Assembly (NCBI GenBank): GCA_947623175.1
Contig: CANQGK010000003.1
Location: forward strand, 73,667 to 122,283
Reading direction: 5' to 3'
DNA length: 48,617 bases
Source: an uncultured Clostridia bacterium
Lineage (GTDB): Bacteria > Bacillota > Clostridia > Oscillospirales > Acutalibacteraceae
The notes beneath the pieces are model-generated. The model saw only the letters and a list, made by a program, of their open reading frames with translations, was not told the DNA's origin and made no database searches. Position numbers and translations under genes: made by a program. This document shows positions 24,917 through 33,885 of the stretch, in pieces. Each line of letters opens with the position of its first letter. Within the stretch, counting starts at the first letter, position 1.

Positions 24917-27156
24917 CTGCTATCCCCCTTTGAATTTACCGTATAGGAATACGCCTCTACAACTTTTTTATTATAGGTATACGGATTTTGCGTATGATTA
25001 ACGATTACATGTGTACCGTTTGAAAATACGGTTTCGGTTACGCCTTTTACCAATATCTTATGATTGGTTATGTGGGCGCCTTTAATTGCGGAATAATAAT
25101 CCTTTACGGCATTAAGGGTATCTTTTATGTATTCCTTATTCCCGTCAAAGCTGCAGGCATACAAATAATTTTCCGTACTGTCTATTAATGAAACGTCCAC
25201 CTTATTCGCAATAGTAAAGGAGGGATAAACGCCGCCTTCTATGCATTTAAGCAGAATATCGGTTTTATTGCTGCAAATATTAAGCGAAGGTCCGTAAAGT
25301 CGTGTGTAACCGCCGAAAACGTATTCGTAAAAGGGAATGTATTCATCGAAGCATTGATAATTTCCGTTGGAAACCGGCGCCCGCGTAACCGCGTCGATAA
25401 GCCCCGCGCAGTATGCGTTTGCCAAAGATAATACTACCGTATTGCCGCTTTTTTTAATTGAATCAAGCTCCTTTTCTATTACGTTGACACTGCCGCCCAA
25501 CATACCCGCGGTATTTGTACAGTCGCTGAATACCGTCGAGCCGAAATTATCCGAATAAAATCCCAATTCATACTTTTGTAAGAATTTAACGGCTTTACCG
25601 CACGCCTTACCTATTTTGTCTATTTCCAAAACATGAACGTAACGTTCCTCCTCGTTATTAACACGAACGTTTACCTTTTGCGGATAAATATGAATGCTTT
25701 CACCATTAGCGCCGCTTGCGGCGTCAAATGTAAAATTAAAGCCCCCTCCGGACTGCGAATAGGTTAATAAATTAAGATTAAACTGTATATTTATATTGTT
25801 TGCATCGGCGTAAGCTTTTAAATTCCCGATTTTTCCGTATTTGGAAGAACAGGTAAAGGAATCACCGATTTTGCTTGGCGTCAATCCGCTTTTACCGAAA
25901 CCGTTTAGCACCACATTGGGAGTGAGCGAGGTATCCGAAAGCTCGGATAAAATACTTTCGGCGGCGGCAAAATCGGTCATAATATTCAATTTTCTGTGCG
26001 GCAGACCTAACGTATATGCTTTTAGCGAAACGCCGCCCAACAGTTCCAAATTATAATCGGCGTTAATCACAGACGAGGCTTTTAAAAAACCGTTTTTTTC
26101 CGAATATTCCTTATATTTTTGTGCAATATCCGCATATGAAGCGTTTGGCGCATGAACGGAGTATAAATTTATTCCGTAAAATTTGTTTTTGGGAATGGTT
26201 TCATTTATCAGAACGGTATCCAAATACATTTCTTTTCCGTTCTTTTCTGTTCCGGTATCCCATTCCGTGTTTACATAGTCTCTTACCGTAAAAATCGGGT
26301 AAACGCAGGAATATCCGCTGTTTACATCCCCGGCAAGTGCGCGTATTGCGGCGGAATTGTCACCCTGTGAGATAATTCCCATATTAACCGAATTTTTATT
26401 TTTGGCGCCGTAAACCGGAATTCTTATTGATTCTTCATTGCCGTTATTATCAAGCAGAGGTCTCGACAGATTTGTACCGTAAACGTCACCTTTATATTCT
26501 CTGGCGGTACCCTTTATATCCTCACCGGTGTACATAAGGGCGCCGCTTCCCACAGGTACAAACAGATAAACATCTTTACTTTCGGTATTTGGAGCCGAGC
26601 AGAAATAAGGCGCTATTGACACACTTAAAATTTTTGTAGTGCCCGTCTCGTAAATATCGTCGCTGTTTACATACATATATAAACAATCGTCTTTAAGCTC
26701 ATAGCAAAGGCTTACGGTAATTTCCGCTTCGGTAAAATAGTATGTAGCCTTCACCCCATTTTCATATTTCTCCGATTTAAAGGATAAATCTTCTACACAG
26801 TAATAACCTGCGTCGGTTTGAACAAAGGTATCGCTGATGTTGTAATACTCTATAAACAAAGGTGAATAGATATCGCCGTTATATTCCCCTCCGGCTATAA
26901 AATCCGGCGGAACGGGAGAGATAATTTCATTTGTTATTTTGTTTTTTGCATAACCGAATTGATATTCGCTGTTCCACAGCAACTGTAAAGAATTGTTTTC
27001 GCAAATCAACTCATCGTTTAAACAAGGAAGGTCTCCCGGCACCTTATATTCCGCGGTTATATCGCCGCTGCAGCCGGTTAAAGAAAACGCAAAGGAAAAT
27101 ACGAAAACAAGGCTTAAAATCTTAATTGCGGTTTTCTTTAATTTAACCTGTTCCAC
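24913..27156 (-). CDS. DUF5696-family lipoprotein (GTG start)
   Basis: The open frame extends upstream to 27531, but that part overlaps the upstream gene and lacks protein character. I start at the GTG at 27156, where GGAGG lies seven bases upstream, giving a 747-residue lipoprotein (signal to LTGCSG, Cys about 26). Features match DUF5696: NSLQLLWNSEYQFGYAKN, FTEAEITVSLCYEL, VPVGSGALMYTGE, IPVYGAKNKNSVNMGIISQG and a C-terminal barrel-like half (NIQFNLNLLTYSQSG; GFYSDNFGSTVFSDC). I suspect a glycosidase-like fold; no activity is established to my knowledge. Its start overlaps the 3' end of the NHL-Yip1 gene by 19 bases and its end overlaps the next permease by four, so translation is coupled on both sides. 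Confidence 0.82.
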   Translation of the reverse strand: MEQVKLKKTAIKILSLVFVFSFAFSLTGCSGDITAEYKVPGDLPCLNDELICENNSLQLLWNSEYQFGYAKNKITNEIISPVPPDFIAGGEYNGDIYSPLFIEYYNISDTFVQTDAGYYCVEDLSFKSEKYENGVKATYYFTEAEITVSLCYELKDDCLYMYVNSDDIYETGTTKILSVSIAPYFCSAPNTESKDVYLFVPVGSGALMYTGEDIKGTAREYKGDVYGTNLSRPLLDNNGNEESIRIPVYGAKNKNSVNMGIISQGDNSAAIRALAGDVNSGYSCVYPIFTVRDYVNTEWDTGTEKNGKEMYLDTVLINETIPKNKFYGINLYSVHAPNASYADIAQKYKEYSEKNGFLKASSVINADYNLELLGGVSLKAYTLGLPHRKLNIMTDFAAAESILSELSDTSLTPNVVLNGFGKSGLTPSKIGDSFTCSSKYGKIGNLKAYADANNINIQFNLNLLTYSQSGGGFNFTFDAASGANGESIHIYPQKVNVRVNNEEERYVHVLEIDKIGKACGKAVKFLQKYELGFYSDNFGSTVFSDCTNTAGMLGGSVNVIEKELDSIKKSGNTVVLSLANAYCAGLIDAVTRAPVSNGNYQCFDEYIPFYEYVFGGYTRLYGPSLNICSNKTDILLKCIEGGVYPSFTIANKVDVSLIDSTENYLYACSFDGNKEYIKDTLNAVKDYYSAIKGAHITNHKILVKGVTETVFSNGTHVIVNHTQNPYTYNKKVVEAYSYTVNSKGDSR

Positions 27157-29225
27157 TGTATTACCTCCGAAACAATGTCTCTTATAAATGAGTAGCATTG
27201 CGTTAACAATATGGCGAACATGAATATTACAAATACGACGAGGATCATAAGAACAACCGTTAAAAACATCATTGCCAATATTTTCGTAAACGATTCTTCG
27301 TGTATTGTCATAAGCCCCACGCAAAGCATTATGCCGCATATAATGTATGCTATTGCCTTTAATCCCGATATGGCAAAGCTTGATTCGCTTGCCAAAACGT
27401 GAGATAACGGCGTGGATATGATATTGTATATTATTAACGGTAATGTCGCATATGAGGTTACGACGTAAACTTCTTTTATACGCCCCTTTGAGCCCATTAA
27501 TGAGGATACTCCCCAGTTGCTTACGGTCCAAAGCGCGATAATACCTACCGTTTGTATAAGCTGAAAAATTACATTATAGGTCGCGGGATCGAACGAAGTA
27601 TATCTAAAATCGCTGCTTATGGTACAAAATGCGCTCGATAAGAAAAACAGTACGGTCAAAGCCGCGGCAATCGGCAACGAGCCCAAGCTGCGATACTTAA
27701 TATCGTAAAATGCGCCGAAAGGATGATACATTGCGGCGAAACAGGTATGTAATTTTGCGTTTTTAATAAATACAAGCTTTTTCTTAATGCTGACCAATAA
27801 AAGCGCAACTACAGCCGCCAAAGCCGCTATTGCGAGCGGAAATATCCAGGCGAAGTTTCTCCCATAGTATTCGGTTTGAATTTGCGCAAGCGCAGACGAA
27901 TAAAGAGTTTTATCGTATGATTTTTCAGCATATTCCATAGCGGTTTTATAATCGTTGTTAAAATATGCCGCATTTCCCATACCTTTTAACGCCAAATAGT
28001 TCATGGCGTCTTCGTTTAATACCTTTTTCCAATACGGCAGGGCCGCATTGTAATCGGATTCGTTTGTATATTTCTGCGCTGTCAGGTAATTCGCGCCGAA
28101 TTCGGTTTTGGAATATACCGTAATATTTTGATTATACGAATCGGCAACAAACAGCTTACCGTTTTTAAAAGCTAATGAGCATGCGTTAATATAGGTTCCC
28201 ATTTGCTCGCCGTGACCTCTGCCGCCGCCAAACGCCGCAATTAAATTGCTTCGGTTATCGTAGACATATATAAAACCGTACGCGCTGTCCAAGGCGTAAA
28301 TAAAGCCGTCTTCATCAACTGCCACGCTGCAAAAATTCTGGCGAACCGTTTCATTAAGTCTGGTAACGATATCCGTTTCGCCGAAATTTGTGGAATCGCA
28401 ATTTACAAGTATATTGCTGCCTCCCGGTGAAAGCATTCTTATCTGACCGGTATTTCCGTTGGAATTTGTACCGGAAACGGTGTATACAAAACCCTTGCTA
28501 TCGGTACAAATGTCGGAAAAATCATATGGTAAAACCTTTTTGGATTTGCTTCTTTTGATATCGTTTTGGGTAAGCCTGTTCCAAATGCCGGTTAGTGAAG
28601 TCAAAATAGATCCGCTTACCTTATTCGCGCCGTAAAAGGAAGTAAAATCGCCATCGGGTGTAAACAGCAAAGCACCGTAATAACAGCCCTTTGAAACGGC
28701 GTATATATAACCGTTTGTGTCTATTGCCAATTTAGACGGCTGAAATATTAAATCATCGGGTATTAAATCCGAAGTGGGATTAGCTATGGTCTGTATTACG
28801 TTACCGTCTTTAACGTGCAAAATTCGATTATGTGCGGTATCGGCAATGTAGTATTCGTTTTCGGAAATCAAGAGTAATCCTTCCGCTTCGGAAAAATCCG
28901 CCGGCAGTCCGTTTTCACTAACCTTATACTCTTGCATAAATGAAAGCTCATTATTAAACTTGTATATTTTCCCCAAAGTGGTCAGCACATACAAATTCCC
29001 GTCTCGGTCGGTATCGATATCGGTTATTTTCCCGGTTTTGTCAAGCGATCCTATCTGTCTTAAATCAAAAATGCTTTGTACGTTATAAATTGCTTTTGTC
29101 GCCACCGTTTTTCCGTTTACGGAACGCGTAAAGGTATAGGTGGGAGAATCGGTTCTTGCGGATACGGAAAGACTTAAGGCGAATATTAATACAAGACAAA
29201 GGATAATAGAAATAATTTTTTTCAT
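27138..29225 (-). CDS. NHL beta-propeller, TPR and Yip1-type membrane protein
   Basis: The 695-residue product has a signal peptide (about 1-23). An NHL-like propeller spans about 45-375, with repeated blades such as DIDTDRDGNLYVLTTLGKIY, LAIDTNGYIYAVSKG, DSKGFVYTVSGTNSNGN and AVDEDGFIYALDSAYGFIYVYD. A TPR-like pair lies at about 385-450 (YWKKVLNEDAMNYLALKGMGNAAYFNNDYKTAMEYAEKSYDK). A membrane helix follows at about 457-478. A Yip1-type domain with about five helices spans 490-690 (YHPFGAFYDIKYRSLGS is the typical lead-in). Outside the cell the propeller could sense or bind glycan, but its role in uptake is unknown. It sits between the two permease pairs, 17 bases after the upstream permease. 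Stop and next start overlap. Confidence 0.8.
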   Translation of the reverse strand: MKKIISIILCLVLIFALSLSVSARTDSPTYTFTRSVNGKTVATKAIYNVQSIFDLRQIGSLDKTGKITDIDTDRDGNLYVLTTLGKIYKFNNELSFMQEYKVSENGLPADFSEAEGLLLISENEYYIADTAHNRILHVKDGNVIQTIANPTSDLIPDDLIFQPSKLAIDTNGYIYAVSKGCYYGALLFTPDGDFTSFYGANKVSGSILTSLTGIWNRLTQNDIKRSKSKKVLPYDFSDICTDSKGFVYTVSGTNSNGNTGQIRMLSPGGSNILVNCDSTNFGETDIVTRLNETVRQNFCSVAVDEDGFIYALDSAYGFIYVYDNRSNLIAAFGGGRGHGEQMGTYINACSLAFKNGKLFVADSYNQNITVYSKTEFGANYLTAQKYTNESDYNAALPYWKKVLNEDAMNYLALKGMGNAAYFNNDYKTAMEYAEKSYDKTLYSSALAQIQTEYYGRNFAWIFPLAIAALAAVVALLLVSIKKKLVFIKNAKLHTCFAAMYHPFGAFYDIKYRSLGSLPIAAALTVLFFLSSAFCTISSDFRYTSFDPATYNVIFQLIQTVGIIALWTVSNWGVSSLMGSKGRIKEVYVVTSYATLPLIIYNIISTPLSHVLASESSFAISGLKAIAYIICGIMLCVGLMTIHEESFTKILAMMFLTVVLMILVVFVIFMFAILLTQCYSFIRDIVSEVIQWNRLN

Positions 29226-29242
29226 TTATTGCCTCTTACCTT

Positions 29243-30109
29243 TTATTCTTTTATTCCTGCTGAGCTCATGGTTTGCATAACGTTACTTTGTGTTACAAAA
29301 TAAACGATAACCGGCGGTATAAGCAGAAGCACGGTACATGCCATTGCGCTGCCCTGACGCGCCAAGCCTCCCGCGGCAACCGAGGTCATAACATACGGTA
29401 AGGTTTTAAGCTCCTCACTGTAAATCGTACCCGCAGTAGGCGAAACGGACCATACTCCCTGAAACGCAAATAGCAAAATTGTCATCCACGCGGGTTTTAT
29501 ATTCGGCATCACGATATTAAGATATATTCTGAAGGGAGGCGCGCCGTCAATACGTGCGGCTTCCAAAAGCGTATCGGGAATGGAAGCGTCGATGTATTGT
29601 TTTATTAAAAACACACCCGTTGTGGAAGCCAACGTAGGAAGTATATATACCCATATAGTGTCAATCAAATGCAGATTTGTCAAAATTAAATATTGAGGTA
29701 TGGCAAGCGTTGTAGCGTTATATAAAAGCGAAAATTGAATTATTAAGAAAAAGACGGTTTTGAATTTTATTTTTGATTTTGAAAGCACATACGCCGCCAT
29801 AGAAGCAAAAACAATTTGCAATAAGGTACTTACTACGGTTATGAAAACGGAATTTAAAAAATATCTTGTGACCGGTACGGTCATTTTACCTAACAGGGCG
29901 GGAATTTCAATAAAATTTGTCAAGGTAGGTCGACGAACAAAAAATCTCGGCGGATAAACCAATAGCTCATCCAATGGTTTAAAAGAGGTAGCTATGCAAT
30001 ACACAAGCGGAAGTACGGAAAAGGCGCCTGCCAACAATAAAAACATAAAATATACAACGCTTCCGAATTTGCTTCGCGTATACTTTTTATACTGATATCC
30101 TTTTGCCAT
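29243..30109 (-). CDS. Sugar ABC importer permease (MalG-like, second system)
   Basis: The 288-residue product has six membrane segments. The N-terminal part has VLPLVYCIATSFKPLDELLVYPPRFFV, the classic MalG-type lead. The EAA loop reads LEAARIDGAPPFRIYLNIVMPNIKPA at about 185-210, with all consensus residues. The C-terminal region (VTQSNVMQTMSSAGIKE) is typical. Ten bases separate it from the partner permease upstream. Confidence 0.92.
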   Translation of the reverse strand: MAKGYQYKKYTRSKFGSVVYFMFLLLAGAFSVLPLVYCIATSFKPLDELLVYPPRFFVRRPTLTNFIEIPALLGKMTVPVTRYFLNSVFITVVSTLLQIVFASMAAYVLSKSKIKFKTVFFLIIQFSLLYNATTLAIPQYLILTNLHLIDTIWVYILPTLASTTGVFLIKQYIDASIPDTLLEAARIDGAPPFRIYLNIVMPNIKPAWMTILLFAFQGVWSVSPTAGTIYSEELKTLPYVMTSVAAGGLARQGSAMACTVLLLIPPVIVYFVTQSNVMQTMSSAGIKE

Positions 30110-30119
30110 ATTGCCCTCC

Positions 30120-31034
30120 CTACTTACCGAGCGAATCCATTACTTTGCCGATAAGTACTCGCGTTATTGCCATAACGGCGAAAAGAAATACCGAAAGCGC
30201 CGCCGCATAGCCCATTTCATAACGAACCGTGCCTATATCGCCTATCATAGAAACTATCGTATCGACCGAATTGTCCGTTGAAGGGTATCCTGCCAACGCC
30301 TGTTCTATAGCGCCGATTGAAAACGAGCTTTGAATTTGCATTACCGCGCTGAAGAGCAAAATGGATTTCATCGAAGGAAGCGTTATGTACCAAAGCTCCT
30401 GCCAGCGGGTACGAATACCGTCGATAGCTCCCGCCTCGTACAATTCCACATTGGAATTTTGAAGTCCCGAAATATTGGCAAGAAAGGATACGCCCATGCT
30501 TAACCAAAGCTGTATCAAAACCAAAACTGCCATATTGTAGGTTGTATTGCTGAACCAATTGACAGGCTCCGATATAAAACCGAACTTTAGCAAAAAGCTG
30601 TTTATGTAGCCGTAGCTGTCGCCGCTGAAAGCTATTTGCCATACAAAATAAGCGTTGCCCGCAAGTGTGGGAACATAGAACAAAAAGGCTAAAATATTTC
30701 TTACGACAGGATTAAATTCATTGATAAACCATGCCAATATAAAGGAAATTAAAAATCCTATAGGACCGGTTATTACTGCAAATTTAAGGGTATTTAACGC
30801 CGTCTTCCAAAAAACGTCGTCCGTAACGAACATTCGAAAATAATTTGCCGTACCGGCAAATTTCGGTGAAGAAAGCATATCATAGCTGAAAAAGCTCAGC
30901 ACAATGGAATAAAGAACCGGCAATACCGTAAATACAAAGAAAAATAAGGCAAAAGGTGCAATCATCATATAATGTATAAACGTTTCGTTATTCATTACAG
31001 AGTCTTTTTTTATTTTAACTTCGGATTTATTCAT
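30120..31034 (-). CDS. Sugar ABC importer permease (MalF-like, second system)
   Basis: The 304-residue product has six membrane segments beginning MMIAPFALFFFVFTVLPVLYSIVLSFF. The EAA loop is YEAGAIDGIRTRWQELWYITLPSM at about 215-237. The start at 31034 is fixed by AGGAGG six bases upstream. It is 20 bases after the binding-protein gene, its likely partner. Confidence 0.92.
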   Translation of the reverse strand: MNKSEVKIKKDSVMNNETFIHYMMIAPFALFFFVFTVLPVLYSIVLSFFSYDMLSSPKFAGTANYFRMFVTDDVFWKTALNTLKFAVITGPIGFLISFILAWFINEFNPVVRNILAFLFYVPTLAGNAYFVWQIAFSGDSYGYINSFLLKFGFISEPVNWFSNTTYNMAVLVLIQLWLSMGVSFLANISGLQNSNVELYEAGAIDGIRTRWQELWYITLPSMKSILLFSAVMQIQSSFSIGAIEQALAGYPSTDNSVDTIVSMIGDIGTVRYEMGYAAALSVFLFAVMAITRVLIGKVMDSLGK

Positions 31035-31054
31035 TTTTGCCTCCTTTTTCGTTG

Positions 31055-33832
31055 TTATTCGGCATATTCCGCGGTTTTGCGCTTGATTTCGCTGTCAACC
31101 GCTTTGGACCATTTTATAAGTGAATCAATAGGCAATTTATCCTGCTCAACGGTTGCCCAGAAGGCTTGATCGATACCTCTTGCGGTATAGTAACCGCCGG
31201 GCACCTCTTCTATTTCAACGATATTGTTATTTAAGATATCCAAAAGCAATTCTTTTGTTTTATCATCGTAATCCATTTGAAAAAGCGCTTCTATATTAGA
31301 GGTGGCGACGCGTCCCAAGGTGCCTAAAACGGATTCCAACTTATTTGAATATCTTATCTGTGTATCACTCGAAGTCCACCATTTAAGAAATTCCCACGCA
31401 TTTGCCTTATTTTTGGTAAGCTTTGTTATTACACAACCGCTTCCGAAACCCGCAACAGAACGATTTATACCGCCGTTACCGTCAGGCATACCCGGAATAT
31501 ACGTAATATGCCATTTGCCTTCTATTTCCGGAGCGGCGTCCATAAGCGTAGCATACTGTGTGTAAGGCGCTATGCCTATAGGCATTGTTCCTACTCGAAA
31601 CCGGTTATAAAAATCCGCCTGAGCCAAGAATTTATATTTTGTATACATTTCGGTCCAATTTGCAAAAACCTTTACCTGACTCGTTTGTGACAGCAGGCTT
31701 TGCGATTTATCCTCCTTATAAAGGCCCAAATTGTTCTGTAATAACAGGGTTGGATAAAGCGAAAGTCCACCGACGCCGGTGTTGGTGGAACCGCTGTCGG
31801 CAATTCGTGTATACGGAATGTAAGCGGATAAATTTTTACGCTGCAGCTTCATCGCGGTGTCAATATATTCGGTCCAGGTATCCGGAATTTCCATACCCAA
31901 AGAATTAAATATATCATCTCTTACAAACATTACGAAGAAGCTTTGAGTATCCGGAAGAGCGTATACCTTGTCTTTATAAGTGTACGGCAAAACCGCATTT
32001 TCGGAAAATCGGGATATTACCTCGTTAAAGTCCGGAAATTCATCCAAATTAAGCAATGCGCCGCGCATGGCGTAATTTACGGGATCAGTACGATTCAGCT
32101 GAAGCAGTACGTCCGGTCCGTTTCCCGAAAGAATCGCCTGAACTATTGTGGCGTTTGCAATTAATACGTTTACATCAATTCCGGTTTTGGGAATAAAGCT
32201 GTCTTGTATAAGCGTACTGAAGGCATTTGCCTGATCGCGTCCCCAGCCTATCCATAAATCTATGGAAGCGTTGCCGTTTTCCGATTTTCCGGTATTATGC
32301 GAATATCCTTCGGTATAAGATAATATTATTCTTTTTAAACCGTAAGCGAGTTTTTGGGCTAAAGATATGTACTCCGCACTTTTTTCGGAATTATAGCCTG
32401 CCAATATGATTCGGTCCAAATCCAGAGCGGAATTTGTAATTGTACCCATAAGCGCGCTTAAATCGGTATAGCAATTATAATAATCGTTTTTGTACAAGTG
32501 AGACGAATACGGATTGTCTATCATCTGCTTCAATACGCGAATTGCATTTTGAAAAGTTGAAACGTTGGTATTACTCGCGGATTTTTGGCTTAAATCCGCA
32601 ATAATCGAATTCATCGAATCAACCATACCCTGTAATCTTTTATTAAAATCGGGAATTTTATCGAATAACTCGTAAGAACGGTTAGCGTCGACCGTTTCGC
32701 CGATTATCATTGTCATATCCAAATACAATTCGGACATATCCGCGGTAAGGGCTTTTAAATTGCTGTAAATTTTTGAAAAAGGGCCCGGAGTAGCCGATAA
32801 TGATAATGTGTGTTTACCCTTTTCCAATTGAAAATAATAAGGCTCTTTGTCGTCGTTTGCAAAGATATAATTCTTAAATCCGGAACAATATTCAAAGCTT
32901 ATACGTTTTGCTTCTTCAAAGGGAGATTCGCCGTCTATTTCCAAGCTGCGCCAGGCGTTGCCGCCTACTATTGAATTCTGCCGGTAATCGAAGCTTATAG
33001 AGTAATATCCGGGCCTTTCAACCGTTATATCCCAATAAAGCGTGCTGCCTGCGGCGGACCAATTATCGCCGCCGATGTAATTTAGCTTGCGAACGTACGG
33101 GTCTATCGGATGTAAAGCGGACTCGGTACCGCTCAACGGCAAAAGGGATTTTGAATTTTTCAAAGACGCCTTTTCTGCTTCTATTTCTATTAAGGAATTT
33201 ATTATTTTAAAATCGTTCGGCGTTTTGTATTCGTTTGAGTCCTTATACGGAACAAATGCAATGCTTTTAACCGTTAGAGCTCCTCCCGTAGAGTCGATAC
33301 CTATTTTATGCTCTCCCTTTTGTATGAAAAAATTATATCTTCCCTCGGTCTGACCGGTATAATCTTCAGCATAAGCTTTTATAAAATCATTAAACAAAAC
33401 CTGCTCCGGCGCGGCTTGATCGCCGTTGTCCAAGGTCTTAAATTCCGAATCGACATCGGTATAAACCGCAGGTAATTCAATTTTTTCACAATCCGAAAAA
33501 GGAAAATCGCCGTCTATTGTTAACGAAACGGCTCCGTCCTTATTGGAATTGCATTTATATTCAAACTGAAGCTGATAAATACCGTCCTGTGAAGCTGTTA
33601 TGCCGAAGGTGTGGTTTTTAAGCAGGGTTTCCTTGTTTAAAACCGTTATAGGAGCATATGCGGTATTATCAAAATCAAGATTTGACAAATACTCAGCGTA
33701 GCTGCCTTTTTCAAAATATTCCGACCGATTTTCACGAATGTTTGAAACTTTTGCTTTGGTATTGCCGCAGCCTGCGAAAGAGATCGCTATTGCCGCGCAT
33801 AAAAGCAACGCTACAAAGCCTTTGATCTTCAT
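31055..33832 (-). CDS. Very long sugar-binding lipoprotein with N-terminal carbohydrate-binding modules
   Basis: The 925-residue product is about twice the usual length for this family. The lipobox is ISFAGC (Cys about 22). Two CBM-like beta-sandwiches span about 40-195 and 205-360 (GIYQLQFEYKCNSNKDG; ERPGYYSISFDYRQNS; GKHTLSLS in the second), followed by a helical linker to about 510. The solute-binding domain covers about 515-925, with IDLWIGWGRDQANAFSTLI, ILSGNGPDVLLQLN, YALPDTQSFFVMFVRDD, and the typical end KANAWEFLKWWTSSDTQIRYSN and SNIEALFQM. The added sandwiches could hold polymer at the surface and hand pieces to the binding domain. The gene precedes its permeases by 20 bases and follows the SGNH gene by 53. 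Confidence 0.87.
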   Translation of the reverse strand: MKIKGFVALLLCAAIAISFAGCGNTKAKVSNIRENRSEYFEKGSYAEYLSNLDFDNTAYAPITVLNKETLLKNHTFGITASQDGIYQLQFEYKCNSNKDGAVSLTIDGDFPFSDCEKIELPAVYTDVDSEFKTLDNGDQAAPEQVLFNDFIKAYAEDYTGQTEGRYNFFIQKGEHKIGIDSTGGALTVKSIAFVPYKDSNEYKTPNDFKIINSLIEIEAEKASLKNSKSLLPLSGTESALHPIDPYVRKLNYIGGDNWSAAGSTLYWDITVERPGYYSISFDYRQNSIVGGNAWRSLEIDGESPFEEAKRISFEYCSGFKNYIFANDDKEPYYFQLEKGKHTLSLSATPGPFSKIYSNLKALTADMSELYLDMTMIIGETVDANRSYELFDKIPDFNKRLQGMVDSMNSIIADLSQKSASNTNVSTFQNAIRVLKQMIDNPYSSHLYKNDYYNCYTDLSALMGTITNSALDLDRIILAGYNSEKSAEYISLAQKLAYGLKRIILSYTEGYSHNTGKSENGNASIDLWIGWGRDQANAFSTLIQDSFIPKTGIDVNVLIANATIVQAILSGNGPDVLLQLNRTDPVNYAMRGALLNLDEFPDFNEVISRFSENAVLPYTYKDKVYALPDTQSFFVMFVRDDIFNSLGMEIPDTWTEYIDTAMKLQRKNLSAYIPYTRIADSGSTNTGVGGLSLYPTLLLQNNLGLYKEDKSQSLLSQTSQVKVFANWTEMYTKYKFLAQADFYNRFRVGTMPIGIAPYTQYATLMDAAPEIEGKWHITYIPGMPDGNGGINRSVAGFGSGCVITKLTKNKANAWEFLKWWTSSDTQIRYSNKLESVLGTLGRVATSNIEALFQMDYDDKTKELLLDILNNNIVEIEEVPGGYYTARGIDQAFWATVEQDKLPIDSLIKWSKAVDSEIKRKTAEYAE

Positions 33833-33885
33833 ATTTATTCCTTTCTCAGGATTTGCAACACAAATTACAAAAGCTGATAATTATT

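Noticed and set aside
27157-27531. N-terminal extension of the DUF5696 open frame
   Set aside because: It lies within the 3' end of the NHL-Yip1 gene and has no protein character. A lipoprotein signal and a good ribosome binding site mark the GTG at 27156 instead.
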